Positions 1 through 10,846 of a stretch of 64,000 nt of DNA are shown here, in pieces. The stretch is taken from the NCBI GenBank assembly GCA_949358305.1, contig OX442323.1:1178001-1242000 (forward strand). The letters are read 5' to 3'. The position numbers were made by a program, and so were the translations under genes. The notes beneath the pieces are model-generated. The model was not told the origin of the DNA, made no database searches, and saw only the letters and a list, made by a program, of their open reading frames with translations. Position 1 is the first letter of the stretch; each line of letters opens with the position of its first letter. This stretch comes from Strigamia acuminata (taxonomy: Eukaryota > Arthropoda > Chilopoda > Geophilomorpha > Linotaeniidae).

Positions 1-557
1 GTGTCCCCTCGATTAACGAGAGGTGGGCGTCGCCCCTACCCCGCCCTCAGCAGTTCGCACTTAGACGCGACGCCCAACCGAGGTGAGTAAATTGCAAATT
101 GACACGATTGGTCGTTTGATTGATTGATTGATTGATTGATTTATTTATTCTTTGTTGCAGCCTTCTGCCGCCACCACAGCCGCCGATAATGCAACATCGA
201 ATTGCGGCGCTTCGTGCGTCGGCGGAGGCAGGAGGACGCGCGCGTGCAACTGCGCGCGCGACCGGGTCGGTCGAGTTCGCCGCCCGAGTGGAGGACCCGG
301 CGTTGTCCTTGGTCATGGTGGCCACGGCGGCTGCCGCAGCGGCCATGACTCTGTCGCAGTCGATTAGAGCGACACGGGAGTCGGTGGCGGCGGTGGCAAG
401 GGTCGCCGCGTCGGCCAACGGCACTGACCACAACGTCGTGGCCGGCATTGAAGAGGCTCTCGATGCCGCCGTAGCCTCATTTGAAGCAGCCGAGGAGGTG
501 CGACGGGCAACTCTGTTCGCGGCCGAGATGACAACTCGCCACTTCAATTTTATTTAA
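1..557 (+). CDS. 3' end of a spliced gene, alanine-rich C-terminus
   Basis: Partial gene whose start lies upstream of the window. Exon 1 runs 1-82 and ends at a good donor (AG|GTGAGT). The intron is 83-160, containing a (GATT)n run and ending TTGTTGCAG. The last exon is 161-557 with stop TAA at 555-557. Reading from nucleotide 3, the frame is open through exon 1 and joins the second exon in phase (two bases plus one), giving about 160 residues in the window. The tail is rich in Ala, Arg, Val and Thr and looks helical; a proline run (LLPPPQPPI) sits at the junction. No domain is recognised. An AATAAA lies at 743-748. Antisense ORFs over the same GC-rich exon lack such splice support. Function unknown. 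Confidence 0.6.
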
Positions 558-559
<2 letters not shown>

Positions 560-597
<38 letters not shown>

Positions 598-1640
598 TCT
601 CAATTTTTAAATTTTAAATTTTCCATGTTCACTCATTTGTAATTTTCCATTTTCCATGTTAATTTTTAATTTTTTTTTTTTCCTTTTTTTTTGTAAACAA
701 CTTGTTTTTATATATATATATATATTTCTTTATTTTTTTGTGAATAAATCATTTTTAATTTTTCAAATCATATTTAATCATTAAAACTCGTTTGTAATTA
801 ACATGCACATGTTAAATTATCTATCGATTATTTTTTTAAATCAATATTGTTAAAATTCAGCATTAAATAAACAAACATAACATAACATCTTTTATACCAG
901 ACTAATCGAGATTCAAACAAACAAACAAACACGCAAATATTAAATGCTATCACACCAAAACTAAAATAAAACTGCAAGTTGTAAACTCAGAAAAATATAA
1001 ATTATTATTTTTTATCAGAAGTATTAAATATAAGCAAAAAAAAAAAAATAGTTTCGATCCGGAAAACTGTTTGAAATCTAATAAAATTAAAAAAAAAAAA
1101 AAAAAAAAAAACAAACAAGCACAAAAAGAAATAAAATCGGTGTGTTTTAAACGCAGAACCATGCTTGATTGTTAAAAAGAACAACACCGTAATCAAAAAC
1201 AACACCAAGAACACCGAAATTATTGTCAGATTAGTAATTCGCTGTGAATGACCGTTGATTGTTTTGGAACGCTGTCCGCAATTTTTAGCGTTTCTCCGCG
1301 CGGACGTGAAGAGGGCGCCACTCGTGTGACCGAAACAACGACGACACCAAACACACTGACGTCGAGAATTCGAGTAGCTTCGCTGTTTTGTCAGAGTCCA
1401 CTCGAACCAGACTCGACGTGGACGAGGCTGCCACATTCCACGTGTGCGAGAGAAGACATCGTTGTGATTGGGGGTGCCGAAAAATGATGCGCTCGAACAA
1501 CGAACAACACGATTGCGTCGCTATCAAACACCGACGTGCCCATTTGTCTGTAAAAAAAAGAACGAGTTTTAAAGGAGTGAAATAAATTAAAATTAAATTT
1601 GAAACATGTATTCGTACATTTGAGGAGCAGATTAGGCGAA
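560..1640. other. AT-rich intergenic DNA between convergent genes
   Basis: Homopolymer A tracts (564-594, 1090-1110), TA and T runs and no convincing coding exon. Short ORFs around 1.25-1.65 kb in several frames lack matched splice sites. This is the shared 3' flank of the plus-strand gene ending at 557 and the minus-strand gene ending at 1642. Confidence 0.4.
743..748 (+). terminator. Putative polyadenylation signal
   Basis: AATAAA about 190 bp after the stop of the gene ending at 557, within T-rich sequence and after a long A run (564-594). It is the first canonical signal downstream of that stop, so it is the likely 3'-end signal. Confidence 0.4.
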
Positions 1641-1641
1641 T

Positions 1642-2611
1642 TCACTTTTTCTTTCCGGCGCTCGACTTTCCCTTTCCTTTCCTCTTTCTCTTGCTCCTTG
1701 CCCGTTTCTCTTTCTCCTTCCTCGCCAGTTTCTTTTCTTCGTCTTCGTCCTCATCACTTTCCGCATCGTCCTCAAATTCAGAGTTTCTGTAATCTTCGTC
1801 GTCTTCTTTTTCCTCTTCACACCTTTCGCCTGTTTCACGCTCTTCTTCCCGGCGTCTCTTTTCTTCACACCCGTCGTTCTCGGGCTCGTCGACGACAACA
1901 AACCTCTCCTTCATCAGCACCTCATCACCGAACGAGAAATCTTTATTCTGCAAATAAAACGGGAAAATCAATATCTGAAAAGTGTCGACGTAGACGCGCG
2001 CGGTAGATTCACTCACCAACATGTCGTTCCATTGGTTTAACATCCCCAGCATCCGGAGTAAGTGGGTCTTGATGTCGGGATCGTCCCAATACTAAAAAAA
2101 AATAAAAAATAAAAAAAATATATACATAAATAAATAAATAAAAATAAAAATAAAAATAAAAATATATATACTTGTTCCGCCTGAACCTGAGCCCGTATCG
2201 TAAAGAGCAGGATAGTAAGCGAATGGATGGAGAACCGCATGCTCCCGTCGCGAAAGATTTTCATTTCGTGGCTAGCGTCCCAATAGTTGGGATCGTTGTT
2301 GGGTTCGCTGCCCCCTTCCGCAACGGGAACCACCCTCGATCGCAACACCCGTTCCTCTTCCTGCGCATCGCCTCGTTGAAAAGATGATGAACGTGACGCC
2401 GAATCACCGTCGTTGTCGTCGTCGTCGTCGTCGTTGTCTCCGACGCGCTCTCCCTCTCCCTCTCCCATCCCCGGTGCCCATGCAATGCGATATCTGTGTT
2501 TGACCAACCAGTGGTCCTCTAGTCGGTCAACCACAGGCCTCGCAATGCAGAATGGGCACCGTTTCAGGGCCTTGTGTATTTTTTTCAACTTCTAGGAAAC
2601 AGAGGAAAAAA

Positions 2612-2642
<31 letters not shown>

Positions 2643-5600
2643 AACGAATCGACTAATTGATTAAATACCCACCGGCAACAGGAGATCGGGTCTACGCGAA
2701 TAGTCCCGCAGATGCTTCCTGACTCTCTTGGAGATTTCATCCTCGCGCTTAACTGCGTCTAGGTGGTGATGTTGGCGCCAATGGCGGTACGCGTCCTCGC
2801 TAAAACGCCCGTATTTCGACACCCCTAAGGTACGCGGGAGAGGAAAGGAAAAAAAAATAAATAAAAAAAAAAATAAAAATTAGACAAAAAATAAACAAAC
2901 AAATAAACAAATGTATGTTTCTCATTACCCGGTTGTTTGGCGCACAGAGCACAATAGAACGACTTCCCGCCCTCTGTCCGGAGTTTTTCTCCCTTCTTTC
3001 CTTTCCCTCCACCCTGGCGTCGTTGCCGTGTTGGCACCGCCCCCGTCTCCACCTCCCCCACCTTCCGGAGCACCCATTCCTGAAATTCTCCAAACCGTCG
3101 ATCCAACTCCATCGAAAAGTTGGACGGAAGGTTGGACGGAAGCCCACTCGGTCCTGCCCTGCCAGACGGCACCACCGAGCCCTGGGATGCAGATGCCTTT
3201 CGTATCTGAAAGAAATGGAAGGAACGATTGAACAAACGATCAAAGACAAATAGACCAGACAGGTTACCTTTTCCGTCGACCGCGTGACTCGAGTCTCCGA
3301 CCTTTTCGACGCGGGTTCCCATGACGGTGATGCGGGCCGCTTCGACGCGGATCTTCGCGGCTTGGCGATGACACGCGCCAGTTGCTGTTCTTGCGGCGGC
3401 GGGGGGGCGATGGGCGCAGATGGTGGCACGGTGAAACACGGCGTCGACATAACCGGGCACGGCGCCGACACGATAGGACGTGGCATTGGTGTGAGGATCG
3501 GCAATTGCAGCCGTTCCAACCTCACGACGGGGCACATTAAAGGCATTTTGCCTAATGTCGCCGTTGGTTGAAGTGGTGGCGACCGCGGCGGTGACAGGTC
3601 TGGTGACGACGGGACCGTCACAACGCTTGGCATCGTCCAAGTGCACCCTGATGTGCTGGGCAACGACTGGAGAAAAAAAAAAAATAAATAAATGAATAAA
3701 CGAACAAACAGACGGGCAAATAAATATACGATATTGCACGTCGAATCCAAGTTTGTGCGCGGGTCGGATTCATACGATCAATCCGCTCAATGCGCGCGCG
3801 GCAAATTAAATTTGCAGGTTAAATTATAGTGCGCGCGCGGGAATTATTAATTTACGTCAAATCAACGTGATCGCTTTTCAATTTCAAATTGGAACGCGAT
3901 CACGTTGATTGTCAAAATAAAATGGTCAGTTACTACGTTACCTCGAATACTTCCTTTTCCACCTTCTCAACGGTCTTCCGTTTCTTTTTCGCACCCCCTT
4001 TCCTCACACACGTCCTCTTCTTCGGTGCCGTCGCCGTCTCCTTCTCCTTTTCCTTCTCCTCCACTGCCTCTTCCACCGCCGTTTCCTTCCACGTCTCCTT
4101 CTCCTTTTCCAACTCCACCTCCATCTCCGGCCACACTATTCCCATCTCCTCCACTGTCTCTTCCACCACCGTCTCTTCCACCGCCTTCTCCTTTTCCACC
4201 TCCTTCCCCGACACAGTCTCTTCCACCGCCTTCTCCTTCTCCGTCTCCGACACAGTCTCTTCCACCGCCATCTCCTTTTCCACCTCCTTCCCCGACACAG
4301 TCTCTTCCACCGCCTTCTCCTTCTCCGTCCCCGACACAGTCTCTTCCACCGCCTTCTCCTTCTCCGTCTCCGACACAGTCTCTTCCACCGCCTTCTCCTT
4401 CTCCGTCTCCGACACAGTCTCTTCCACCGCCATCTCCTTTTCCACCTCCTTCCCCGACACAGTCTCTTCCACCGCCTTCTCCTTCTCCGTCCCCGACACA
4501 GTCTCTTCCACCGCCTTCTTCTTCTCCGTCTCCGACACAGTCTCTTCCGCCGCCCTCGCCTTCCCCACCTCCTCCACGATCTCATCCACAACCCCCCCCA
4601 CAATCTCATCCGCCGTCCCATCCGTTTCTCTAAAAAAAAAAAATAAATAAATAAATTGTGAGACGTTGCGTGCAAGACCCGAAGAGCGCGTGGAACTCAC
4701 GTTTGTGGCAGGCTCGATGACCACACGGAATGCCCCGTGCTTTGGGATAGGTCCAAGGCACCGTCGTCGTTGGGTCCGTCCTGGTAAGAAACGAGTAAAT
4801 ATAATTACAAACGTGTGCATAATTAAAAAATAAATAAATAAATAAATAAATAAATAAAAATAAAAAAAGGGGGCCAAAAAGACGCCCACAATTAAAATGA
4901 CTAACTTGTAGTAAAAAAAAAGAAAAGGAAAAAATTAACCAATAAATGAATTAAATTTAAATAGACCCTGACGTTAAATGTGTCGGTAAAGAGCACGCAT
5001 TTGATGTGCGCGCCTAACTCGAGATGACGCGCGTTGGTTGGTCGTTTTCACATTTCGTCTGCGCCGATCGTGTCGGAAACATGAGAGTCAAGAACACTCT
5101 TGTAAACTCGACTTTGATTCTTTAGCCTACCGTTGCAGTTGCGGGTTCATGGTCCGGTGCCCCGGAAGACGACGCGATGCATTGTGCGACTCGAAACAAG
5201 ACGGTCGACATGACTTCGGACGCGGCCTGACAGGAAACAAACAAATATGAATATTCAAACGGATTGAAAAGAAAAAGAAACAAAACAGAAAAAAAAATGC
5301 ATATACTGTATACAGTATATCTGTGATTACTCTGCGGGTCTTTAATAGCGCGCGGGACCATTTATTTTTAAATAGCGCACGGGTGCGCTATTTACAGATA
5401 AACGGTATCCTCGATTTGTACACGTGTCTTCGGTGGGACAATTTTAGTTCACGAATAACGCGCGCGGGCCTCTGATCGTACACATGAGAAAATTTGTCCC
5501 CAGATAGCGTGTGGATGCACTATTTGGAGATATACGGTGTATAATTTCTATTTTTCTAATTCTAATTCACTCACCGTCCCTGCATCTCCAACGATGGCCT

Positions 5601-7288
5601 CCATTATTGCCCGCCTCTCTATCAGCCTATCCACCCGCCTCTCCACCACCCTCTCCACCAGCCTTTCGTGGTACAACACCACCCTGGACTCGGAGGGTTG
5701 AGACTCGCTGAATTCCGTGTCTTGGGATTCCTCCAGCATCGGCTCTGTTGGTTGCGATTGCGAGTCGTCCAGAATCGACTCCACTGGACGTCGTCGAGAT
5801 GTGTCCATTGTGGCCTGATTAAAAACGAGCAAATATAATAAATAAAAAAATAAAAATAAAAACAAAAAATAAAAATAAAAATAAAAAAATGAATAAAAAT
5901 AGAAAAAGAAAAAGAAAAATCAATTAAAAGAAAAAAAAAAGGGGGGGGGGGATGGGGGGGGGAGGGAAGGGAGCGGACACGTAAAACAAATCGAGACGCG
6001 GGGCGTCAAACGACAAAAAATTGGACGCGCGTGTTCGCGTATTTTCGCGCGCACAAACATGGGAGAATGGGTCACAATTGCGTCGATCGCGCCAGAACCA
6101 GCAACGAAAGCTTATCCTCGCAAAATTAATTTTGATTATGGGCCAATTCTTTCACTCACCGCCGTCGACGCTTCCACAGTGACCAACCTCTCGTCCACGT
6201 GCGGTTCCGTGTCCTGGAACGATACGAATGTGTATGAATAAATCAGCGTTTAAAAAATAAATAAATAAAATAAAATAAAACAAAGAAAGTTTAGAAAAAT
6301 GGAAAATAGCGGGTCCGTACCCCGGACCGTGCCCATTTCCACGCGGATATTAGAATTTATTCCTATCCCGACGTGGCCCCTCTCCACGGATCTCAGATTT
6401 AATTGTCGGAAGAAAAATTTGATCACTACTTTGCAATTGGCATTCGATGCTGTTAAATGGTTGGAGAATCGGGACCGTTTGTCATTGCTTAAAATTGGCA
6501 CAGATAAGAGATCGCGCATAAATGGGACAAAAAAATTAAATTTAAAAAAATGAAATTTTTACACGTGATATGAATCAATTTTTAATGTCCGCGCGGAAAT
6601 AAATAAATTATTTTCTATTTTTATTTCGCGAATTAGGCAGAAATATTTATTTATTTATGTGTTTGTTTATCTATTTTTCATCAATAATAATAATAATAAT
6701 AATATTGTTAATCGTGAGACAATTTTTCCACTCACCGTCATCGTGGTTGCAACTTCGGTTGACCCCTCCTCGGTTTCTAATTTTTCATTTTCCATCTTCC
6801 CACCTTCCGTCTCTTTGTTTGCGTCGGATGTCTGTAAGGGAGAGAAAATAAAAAATAAAAATAAAAATAAAAACATTTTTCGTTTGTGTCGGCATATTCC
6901 GCTCTAAACGCGCGATTTGAAAACGACCACAAATCCGTGCTCGACGACGGTGCGTGGCAACGAGTGGACCAATACGGTATACACGTGTGCATATGAATCG
7001 ATGAATCGTGTATAAATCAATAAATAAAAAATGTATACATTCGTCTAATTTTAATAAACCTCGTTCGCCGTCGATCGGGTAAAAATCATCCACGTTACAC
7101 CGCAAACGCTCACTCACGTACACTCCCGCGACCAAACACAAAAAATCCATGCGCGTTGTTCGACGACCACACGTGTGCACACGTACGACCACGGACGCGA
7201 TTCATTGACAAAAATATCGCAAAAATTCGTAAAAGCCGCCCAAATTTACCTGCGGAGACGCGACCGAGCATAAACTTCCCGCTTCCAT
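1642..7288 (-). CDS. 13-exon gene: zinc-finger protein with acidic tandem repeats (about 973 aa)
   Basis: Exons in order on the minus strand: 7288-7250, 6831-6736, 6213-6160, 5814-5575, 5226-5131, 4780-4701, 4629-3942, 3666-3268, 3205-2929, 2824-2673, 2591-2172, 2091-2017, 1947-1642. Every intron is GT..AG and every junction keeps one open frame, including the two that split codons (4701/4629 and 2929/2824); this is the main support. The start is the ATG at 7288 (MEAGSLCSV...); the stop is at 1642. Order of regions: acidic Ser/Thr-rich N-terminus; Arg-rich VERRVDRLIERR helix (exon 4); tandem repeat EKEKAVEETVSG (exon 7); basic KKRTCVRKGGAKKKRK stretch, a possible nuclear signal; Pro-rich segment (exon 8); a C2H2-like finger made across exons 9/10 (CALC...HWRQH); a second (CPFC...HWLVKH) in exon 11; a highly acidic then Lys/Arg-rich tail. 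A nuclear nucleic-acid-binding role is inference. An additional exon in the 1.8-kb... stretch between exons 2 and 3 (6214-6735) is possible but unsupported. Family not recognised. Confidence 0.72.
4140..4560 (-). repeat. Coding minisatellite in exon 7 of the zinc-finger gene
   Basis: Tandem repeats on two nested periods: a 42-bp unit (14 codons, EKEKAVEETVSGT/SET) and a longer variant with an inserted KEVEKEM segment. About ten units lie head to tail. All periods are multiples of three, so copy-number change keeps the frame. The product is predicted to be a charged helix or coiled coil. The open frames on the other strand over this block (Pro/Ser-rich) are by-products of the repeat. Confidence 0.8.
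5935..5975. repeat. Poly-G / G-rich tract in an intron
   Basis: Runs of ten, eight or more G on the plus strand separated by AT and A, inside the intron between exons 3 and 4 of the minus-strand zinc-finger gene, preceded by A-rich GAAAA repeats. On the transcript this is a C-rich tract. G-quadruplex potential is obvious on the template side; function unknown. Confidence 0.6.
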
Positions 7289-7852
7289 TTCCAGTTCATG
7301 TATGCTCGCTACCAGTTTGTTGACGCGACACCTGTTGGCGATTCCGCGAATGATTTTGATTCAAAGTCTCCGATTTACATCCGTTTTTAAGAGCTACGAT
7401 GTTTTGGTTTTGGAGTCGGCTATGTGATCGTTTTTTAATTAAAAACGAAACAATTTTGGGTCAGACGATAATATTTTGGGCTCCGTTATAATTTCGAGCA
7501 CGCGATCGTGAGCGGGGTGCTGTGATGCCCACTTCACTCCAGTCGCGTTTAAACAAACCAACAAGTTCGGGTTTTTGTCCCCTTTACTTATTTGTTTATT
7601 TTGGAGTTTTTATCGTGGGTCAAAAACGTTGACCGGAGGCAACGCCACATGTGCAAAAGGGCAATAAAAGTACAAGTTTACTCGAATGGAGAGAACATTG
7701 CGTATATATAATATATATTATATATGTATTTATTTATTTATTTATTTATCTATTTATTCATTTATTTACTATCTACGCGCGGCCACGTAAATAAATTCAA
7801 TGGGAACCCCGTGGAATCGTGTGTTGCATTCACGCCCAATAGATGGCGTTGT

Positions 7853-7895
<43 letters not shown>

Positions 7896-8400
7896 TCTAT
7901 TTTAATAATGCAGGTGTAACATCCGGTTGGTCCGGCGTGCGACGAGAGACTGGGCGGTGTTTAAGTTTGACTGTTTATTATCGACGAATAGAGTAAACAA
8001 TAAGTAAATTCTTCAAAGACGAAGAACATCGGGAGAAGTGGGTAACACTAAAACTCGATTGAAACGGGCAAAAAACGGTAGAGAGGCGCTAATAAATCCG
8101 TTTGAGTGACATCGGGTCGTGAAAACGACCTAACTAGCTTCGATTAACTGATAGGAACTAATGGACGTTTATTCGAATCGATAGTCTAAACGGGCATAAA
8201 CTGTCTAAAAGCGATGTTGACGGGAGCAGTTCGGGACGGGAATTGATAAAACCCGAAAACAGAGAAGATTCGCAACGAAAGCAATGGCCGCCGTTGGAAA
8301 CGACGAGAAATAAGCGTCAGCGGATGGAGACAAATAACATAACGCGAGACGTCTAAACCAAGCAGGAAGGTAAGAAGAACGTGCGAGCTTTGCTTTAAAT
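7289..8400. other. 5' flank of the zinc-finger gene with (TTTA)n microsatellites
   Basis: Contains the presumed promoter of the minus-strand gene that starts at 7288. Two (TTTA)n arrays occur at about 7,727-7,772 and 7,847-7,897, with a TATATATAATATATATTATATATG palindromic stretch before them. The rest (7,900-8,400) has no convincing ORF or splice-supported exon. Confidence 0.35.
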
Positions 8401-9660
8401 TTTTGCAAACATTAGTATCTCCAGCAGAGATTCGACGGGCGCGTATAACCGTGCGGAGTGAGTGAGTCGAGTCGCGCGAGTCGACAAACTAGGACGGAGC
8501 CCGGGAGGAAAAAAAGCCGCGAAAACAAGCACAACAGGTGAGTAAAATTCGGATGCCTGAGTTCAAATAAATCCCGAGGAAATAAACTGAAGAGTGTACA
8601 TTTTTTCTAGGACATTAGCGCGGGTCCATCGGGAAGAGAATAGGACGCACCACGGTCCTCTCACGATTATATTGGAAATAGAAAGGGACAACGAGGACGC
8701 ATTTGTCGACAACGAAGCGACAGAGAGTCGAAAATAGGAAAGGAAGGGCAATTAGATGAGTTCTTTTCACGTCACATACTTCTGACAGCGTATTAAAAAC
8801 AGATCGTTCTCATTTTTGCAGGAAACACGATGTGCAGACGGTTTGCTACGTGTCATTCTCGGTTGCTCGCGACAGATGTCACACGGAGTCCTCGCGTCGT
8901 TCTCGCGTGTTGACACACACACATACATACTCGCGCGCGCATACATATAAGGCCACTCGAATTGGTGTTACGGAATCTGGAGGAAATTCAACGAATTTGC
9001 GTGCATCGTTTTTCGCACAACATTGCTGAAGGACCGTTCATCCATCGAAACTACCGGTGCATGTAGAAAAAAACTGATTTATGACTTTATTTCTATTTTT
9101 CATACAGGTTAACGATGTTAAACCGAGTGAAATAGTGCGGATCGAATCTTTTTAATACGAGTTGATTTATTTGGTTTGAACGAATTGAATTAATTTATCT
9201 TGAATTTCAGGTGGAAGAAAAACAAGTGACCGACTAGATATAAAATCGAGTGTTTCGCGACACCTGGAACGAAACGAGTTGTTGGATGGGTGAAATATAA
9301 TCAGAAAATGTATAAATATTTGAATTTTAACCAGACGTTTTATGATTGCAGGATTTTGTTAAACTGATTGATTGATTGATTGATTAATTGCAACCTAGAC
9401 GTGGCGTGTTGCCTCCTAGTGGACGATGGTATCAGCTCCTGGTGCGTCAACGAGAAGGACGTGCAGTCTGTGTCTCCTCTACGACGACACTGAGTCTGGT
9501 CGCTCGAAATGCTCCGTTGCGATGCCGGGCAATGGGCCGCTCAGCACGTACACGCTCATCGACGGCGCGCGTTCCATCGCTGCGGACCCGGGGTGCTGCA
9601 AGGAGAAGACAGGCAGACGGATAGATAGAATTAATAATTAAATTGAAAATTTGATTCAAC
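8400..9660 (+). other. Possible spliced transcript of unknown coding capacity
   Basis: Good splice-like sites on the plus strand: donor at 8538 (CAACAG|GTGAGT) and an acceptor ending at 8821 (TTTTTGCAG), with further acceptor-like CAG ends near 9109, 9210 and 9351. ORFs here are short (65-78 codons) and one is mostly a CA/CG-rich simple sequence. A (TGAT)n run lies at about 9,366-9,386. It could be 5' untranslated exons, a long non-coding RNA, or chance. No protein family recognised. Confidence 0.22.
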
Positions 9661-10278
9661 TTTTGGGGTGACTAAAACTCAAAGACAAAGTTTGTAATTT
9701 ACTCGCATCGAAAGATAAATTAGTTGTTGTTGTTGTTGTTGTTGTTGTTTTTTTTTTCAAAATACAATTTATTAATAAAATATTACACGATGATTGTTCC
9801 ACATTGATTATTTGTTGATTATTTGTTTTACAATTACACTTTCAATTCTCGGTGAGCAGTTCTTTGCGTTCCGACGCGTCGCTATCGAGATTGATGTCGG
9901 GTCTCGTTCGATTGGCTGCGTTCAAATCAATCAAAACTGTGAACACAGGGCCAACGCAAATCGCGAAATCCACACGCCCATCAATCAACCACGGAGTTTA
10001 AATAAATGAATAAACAAATAATTTAATAAATGAACAATGCCGACACTGCGGAAGCATGTTTCCGAACGTTTCGGTGCCGACGCGCATTCGTGAGTAAAGC
10101 GCATGTCGACTTACCGGCGAGATCGCGTCACCCGTTAATAGTACGCGCGTTTGAACGCGGCCTAGTGCGCGACGAGGCGCGCAATGCGGGGTAGAAGAGC
10201 GGGCATCGTTTCCACCGCGTATTACGACATTTACGGGGGCGGGTCGCAGGGATAAATTAACACGAGTCGAATCGAATC
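9650..10278 (+). repeat. R1 repeat copy, left part (split by Copia-A)
   Basis: Unclassified repeat. Landmarks shared with the copies at 18.8-19.3 kb: a 'tgcgttccgacgcgt' block, a 'ggtctcg..gactggctgcgtt' block, 'aacaatgccgac', 'tttcggtgccg', 'gatcgcgtcaccc' and the 'gataaattaacacga' terminal block with repeated GAATC. A (GTT)n array sits at 9,722-9,748. The unit continues after Copia-A at 17,594. No ORF is conserved among copies. Confidence 0.55.
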
Positions 10279-10827
10279 TGTTGGTCAGAAGACCAATTTG
10301 TATCGATGAATATATTTGTTATTTCCTTGATTTTCTGTTATGTTTAGATATACAGCGTGTTTTAGTTCTTATTTAATTGATCTCGATGTTACTATTCGTT
10401 TTACGCTGTCTCGTATGTAATTCCATACTATTGTTTGTATTTTCACATGATTTGTTCTTCCATTCAGTGATTTATTCTGTATAATGTCAATAACCGGCAC
10501 TAGGTGTCACTTCTCATTACTTTTTCCAAATCCAACATGGCTGCCTGTGCACAACCATGCTTTTCCTCATCCAGATAAGAAATGGATTCGTTTGTAAGTT
10601 GCTTTATTGTTTTCATTAAACGTTTTATACTTTTAGCATATGTTTAGTTGTTTCCCACTGCATATAAGCACTTTAAAGTGCGGCAGTCAGGTTAATTCCG
10701 ATATCGCCGTCTGGTTAATTCCGATATCGCCGTCATTTTCGTGCGTACGTGTAGTGCGCCGCCATTGTGCTTTGCTAAGCACGCTTCCACGTGTTTTTCA
10801 CACACATTTGCGCACTCTTCTGCTACA
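10279..10827 (+). repeat. Copia-A left LTR
   Basis: 549 bp, TG..CA. It opens with the hairpin TTGGTC-AGAA-GACCAA (10,281-10,296), carries a hairpin GTATG-taattc-CATAC shared with Copia-B, a direct repeat GGTTAATTCCGATATCGCC near 10,691/10,713, and near its end GTGCTT-tgct-AAGCAC. The last bases CTTCTGCTAC can pair with the adjacent primer binding site. Confidence 0.95.
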
Positions 10828-10828
10828 T

Positions 10829-10846
10829 TGGTAGCAGAGGATGGTT
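10829..10846 (+). other. Copia-A primer binding site (initiator-Met tRNA)
   Basis: TGGTAGCAGAGGATGGTT is the exact 18-nt complement of the 3' end of metazoan initiator-Met tRNA including CCA, one base after the LTR. Drosophila copia itself is known to use an internal fragment of the same tRNA; here the 3' end is used, as in Ty1. Confidence 0.92.

Noticed and set aside
2800-3750. Minus-strand ORFs of 304-316 codons as single exons
   Set aside because: They run through (ATAAA)n introns; the splice-site model with consistent phases explains the coding parts better.
3889-4650. Plus-strand Pro/Ser-rich ORFs (242-253 codons) over the minisatellite
   Set aside because: Mirror reading of the in-frame minus-strand repeat; no splice support, and the minus-strand exon fits the phase of its neighbours.
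6250-6519. Extra exon of the zinc-finger gene between exons 2 and 3
   Set aside because: A donor-like site exists at about 6,317 but no acceptor with a T-rich tract gives the required phase; exons 2 and 3 already join in phase.
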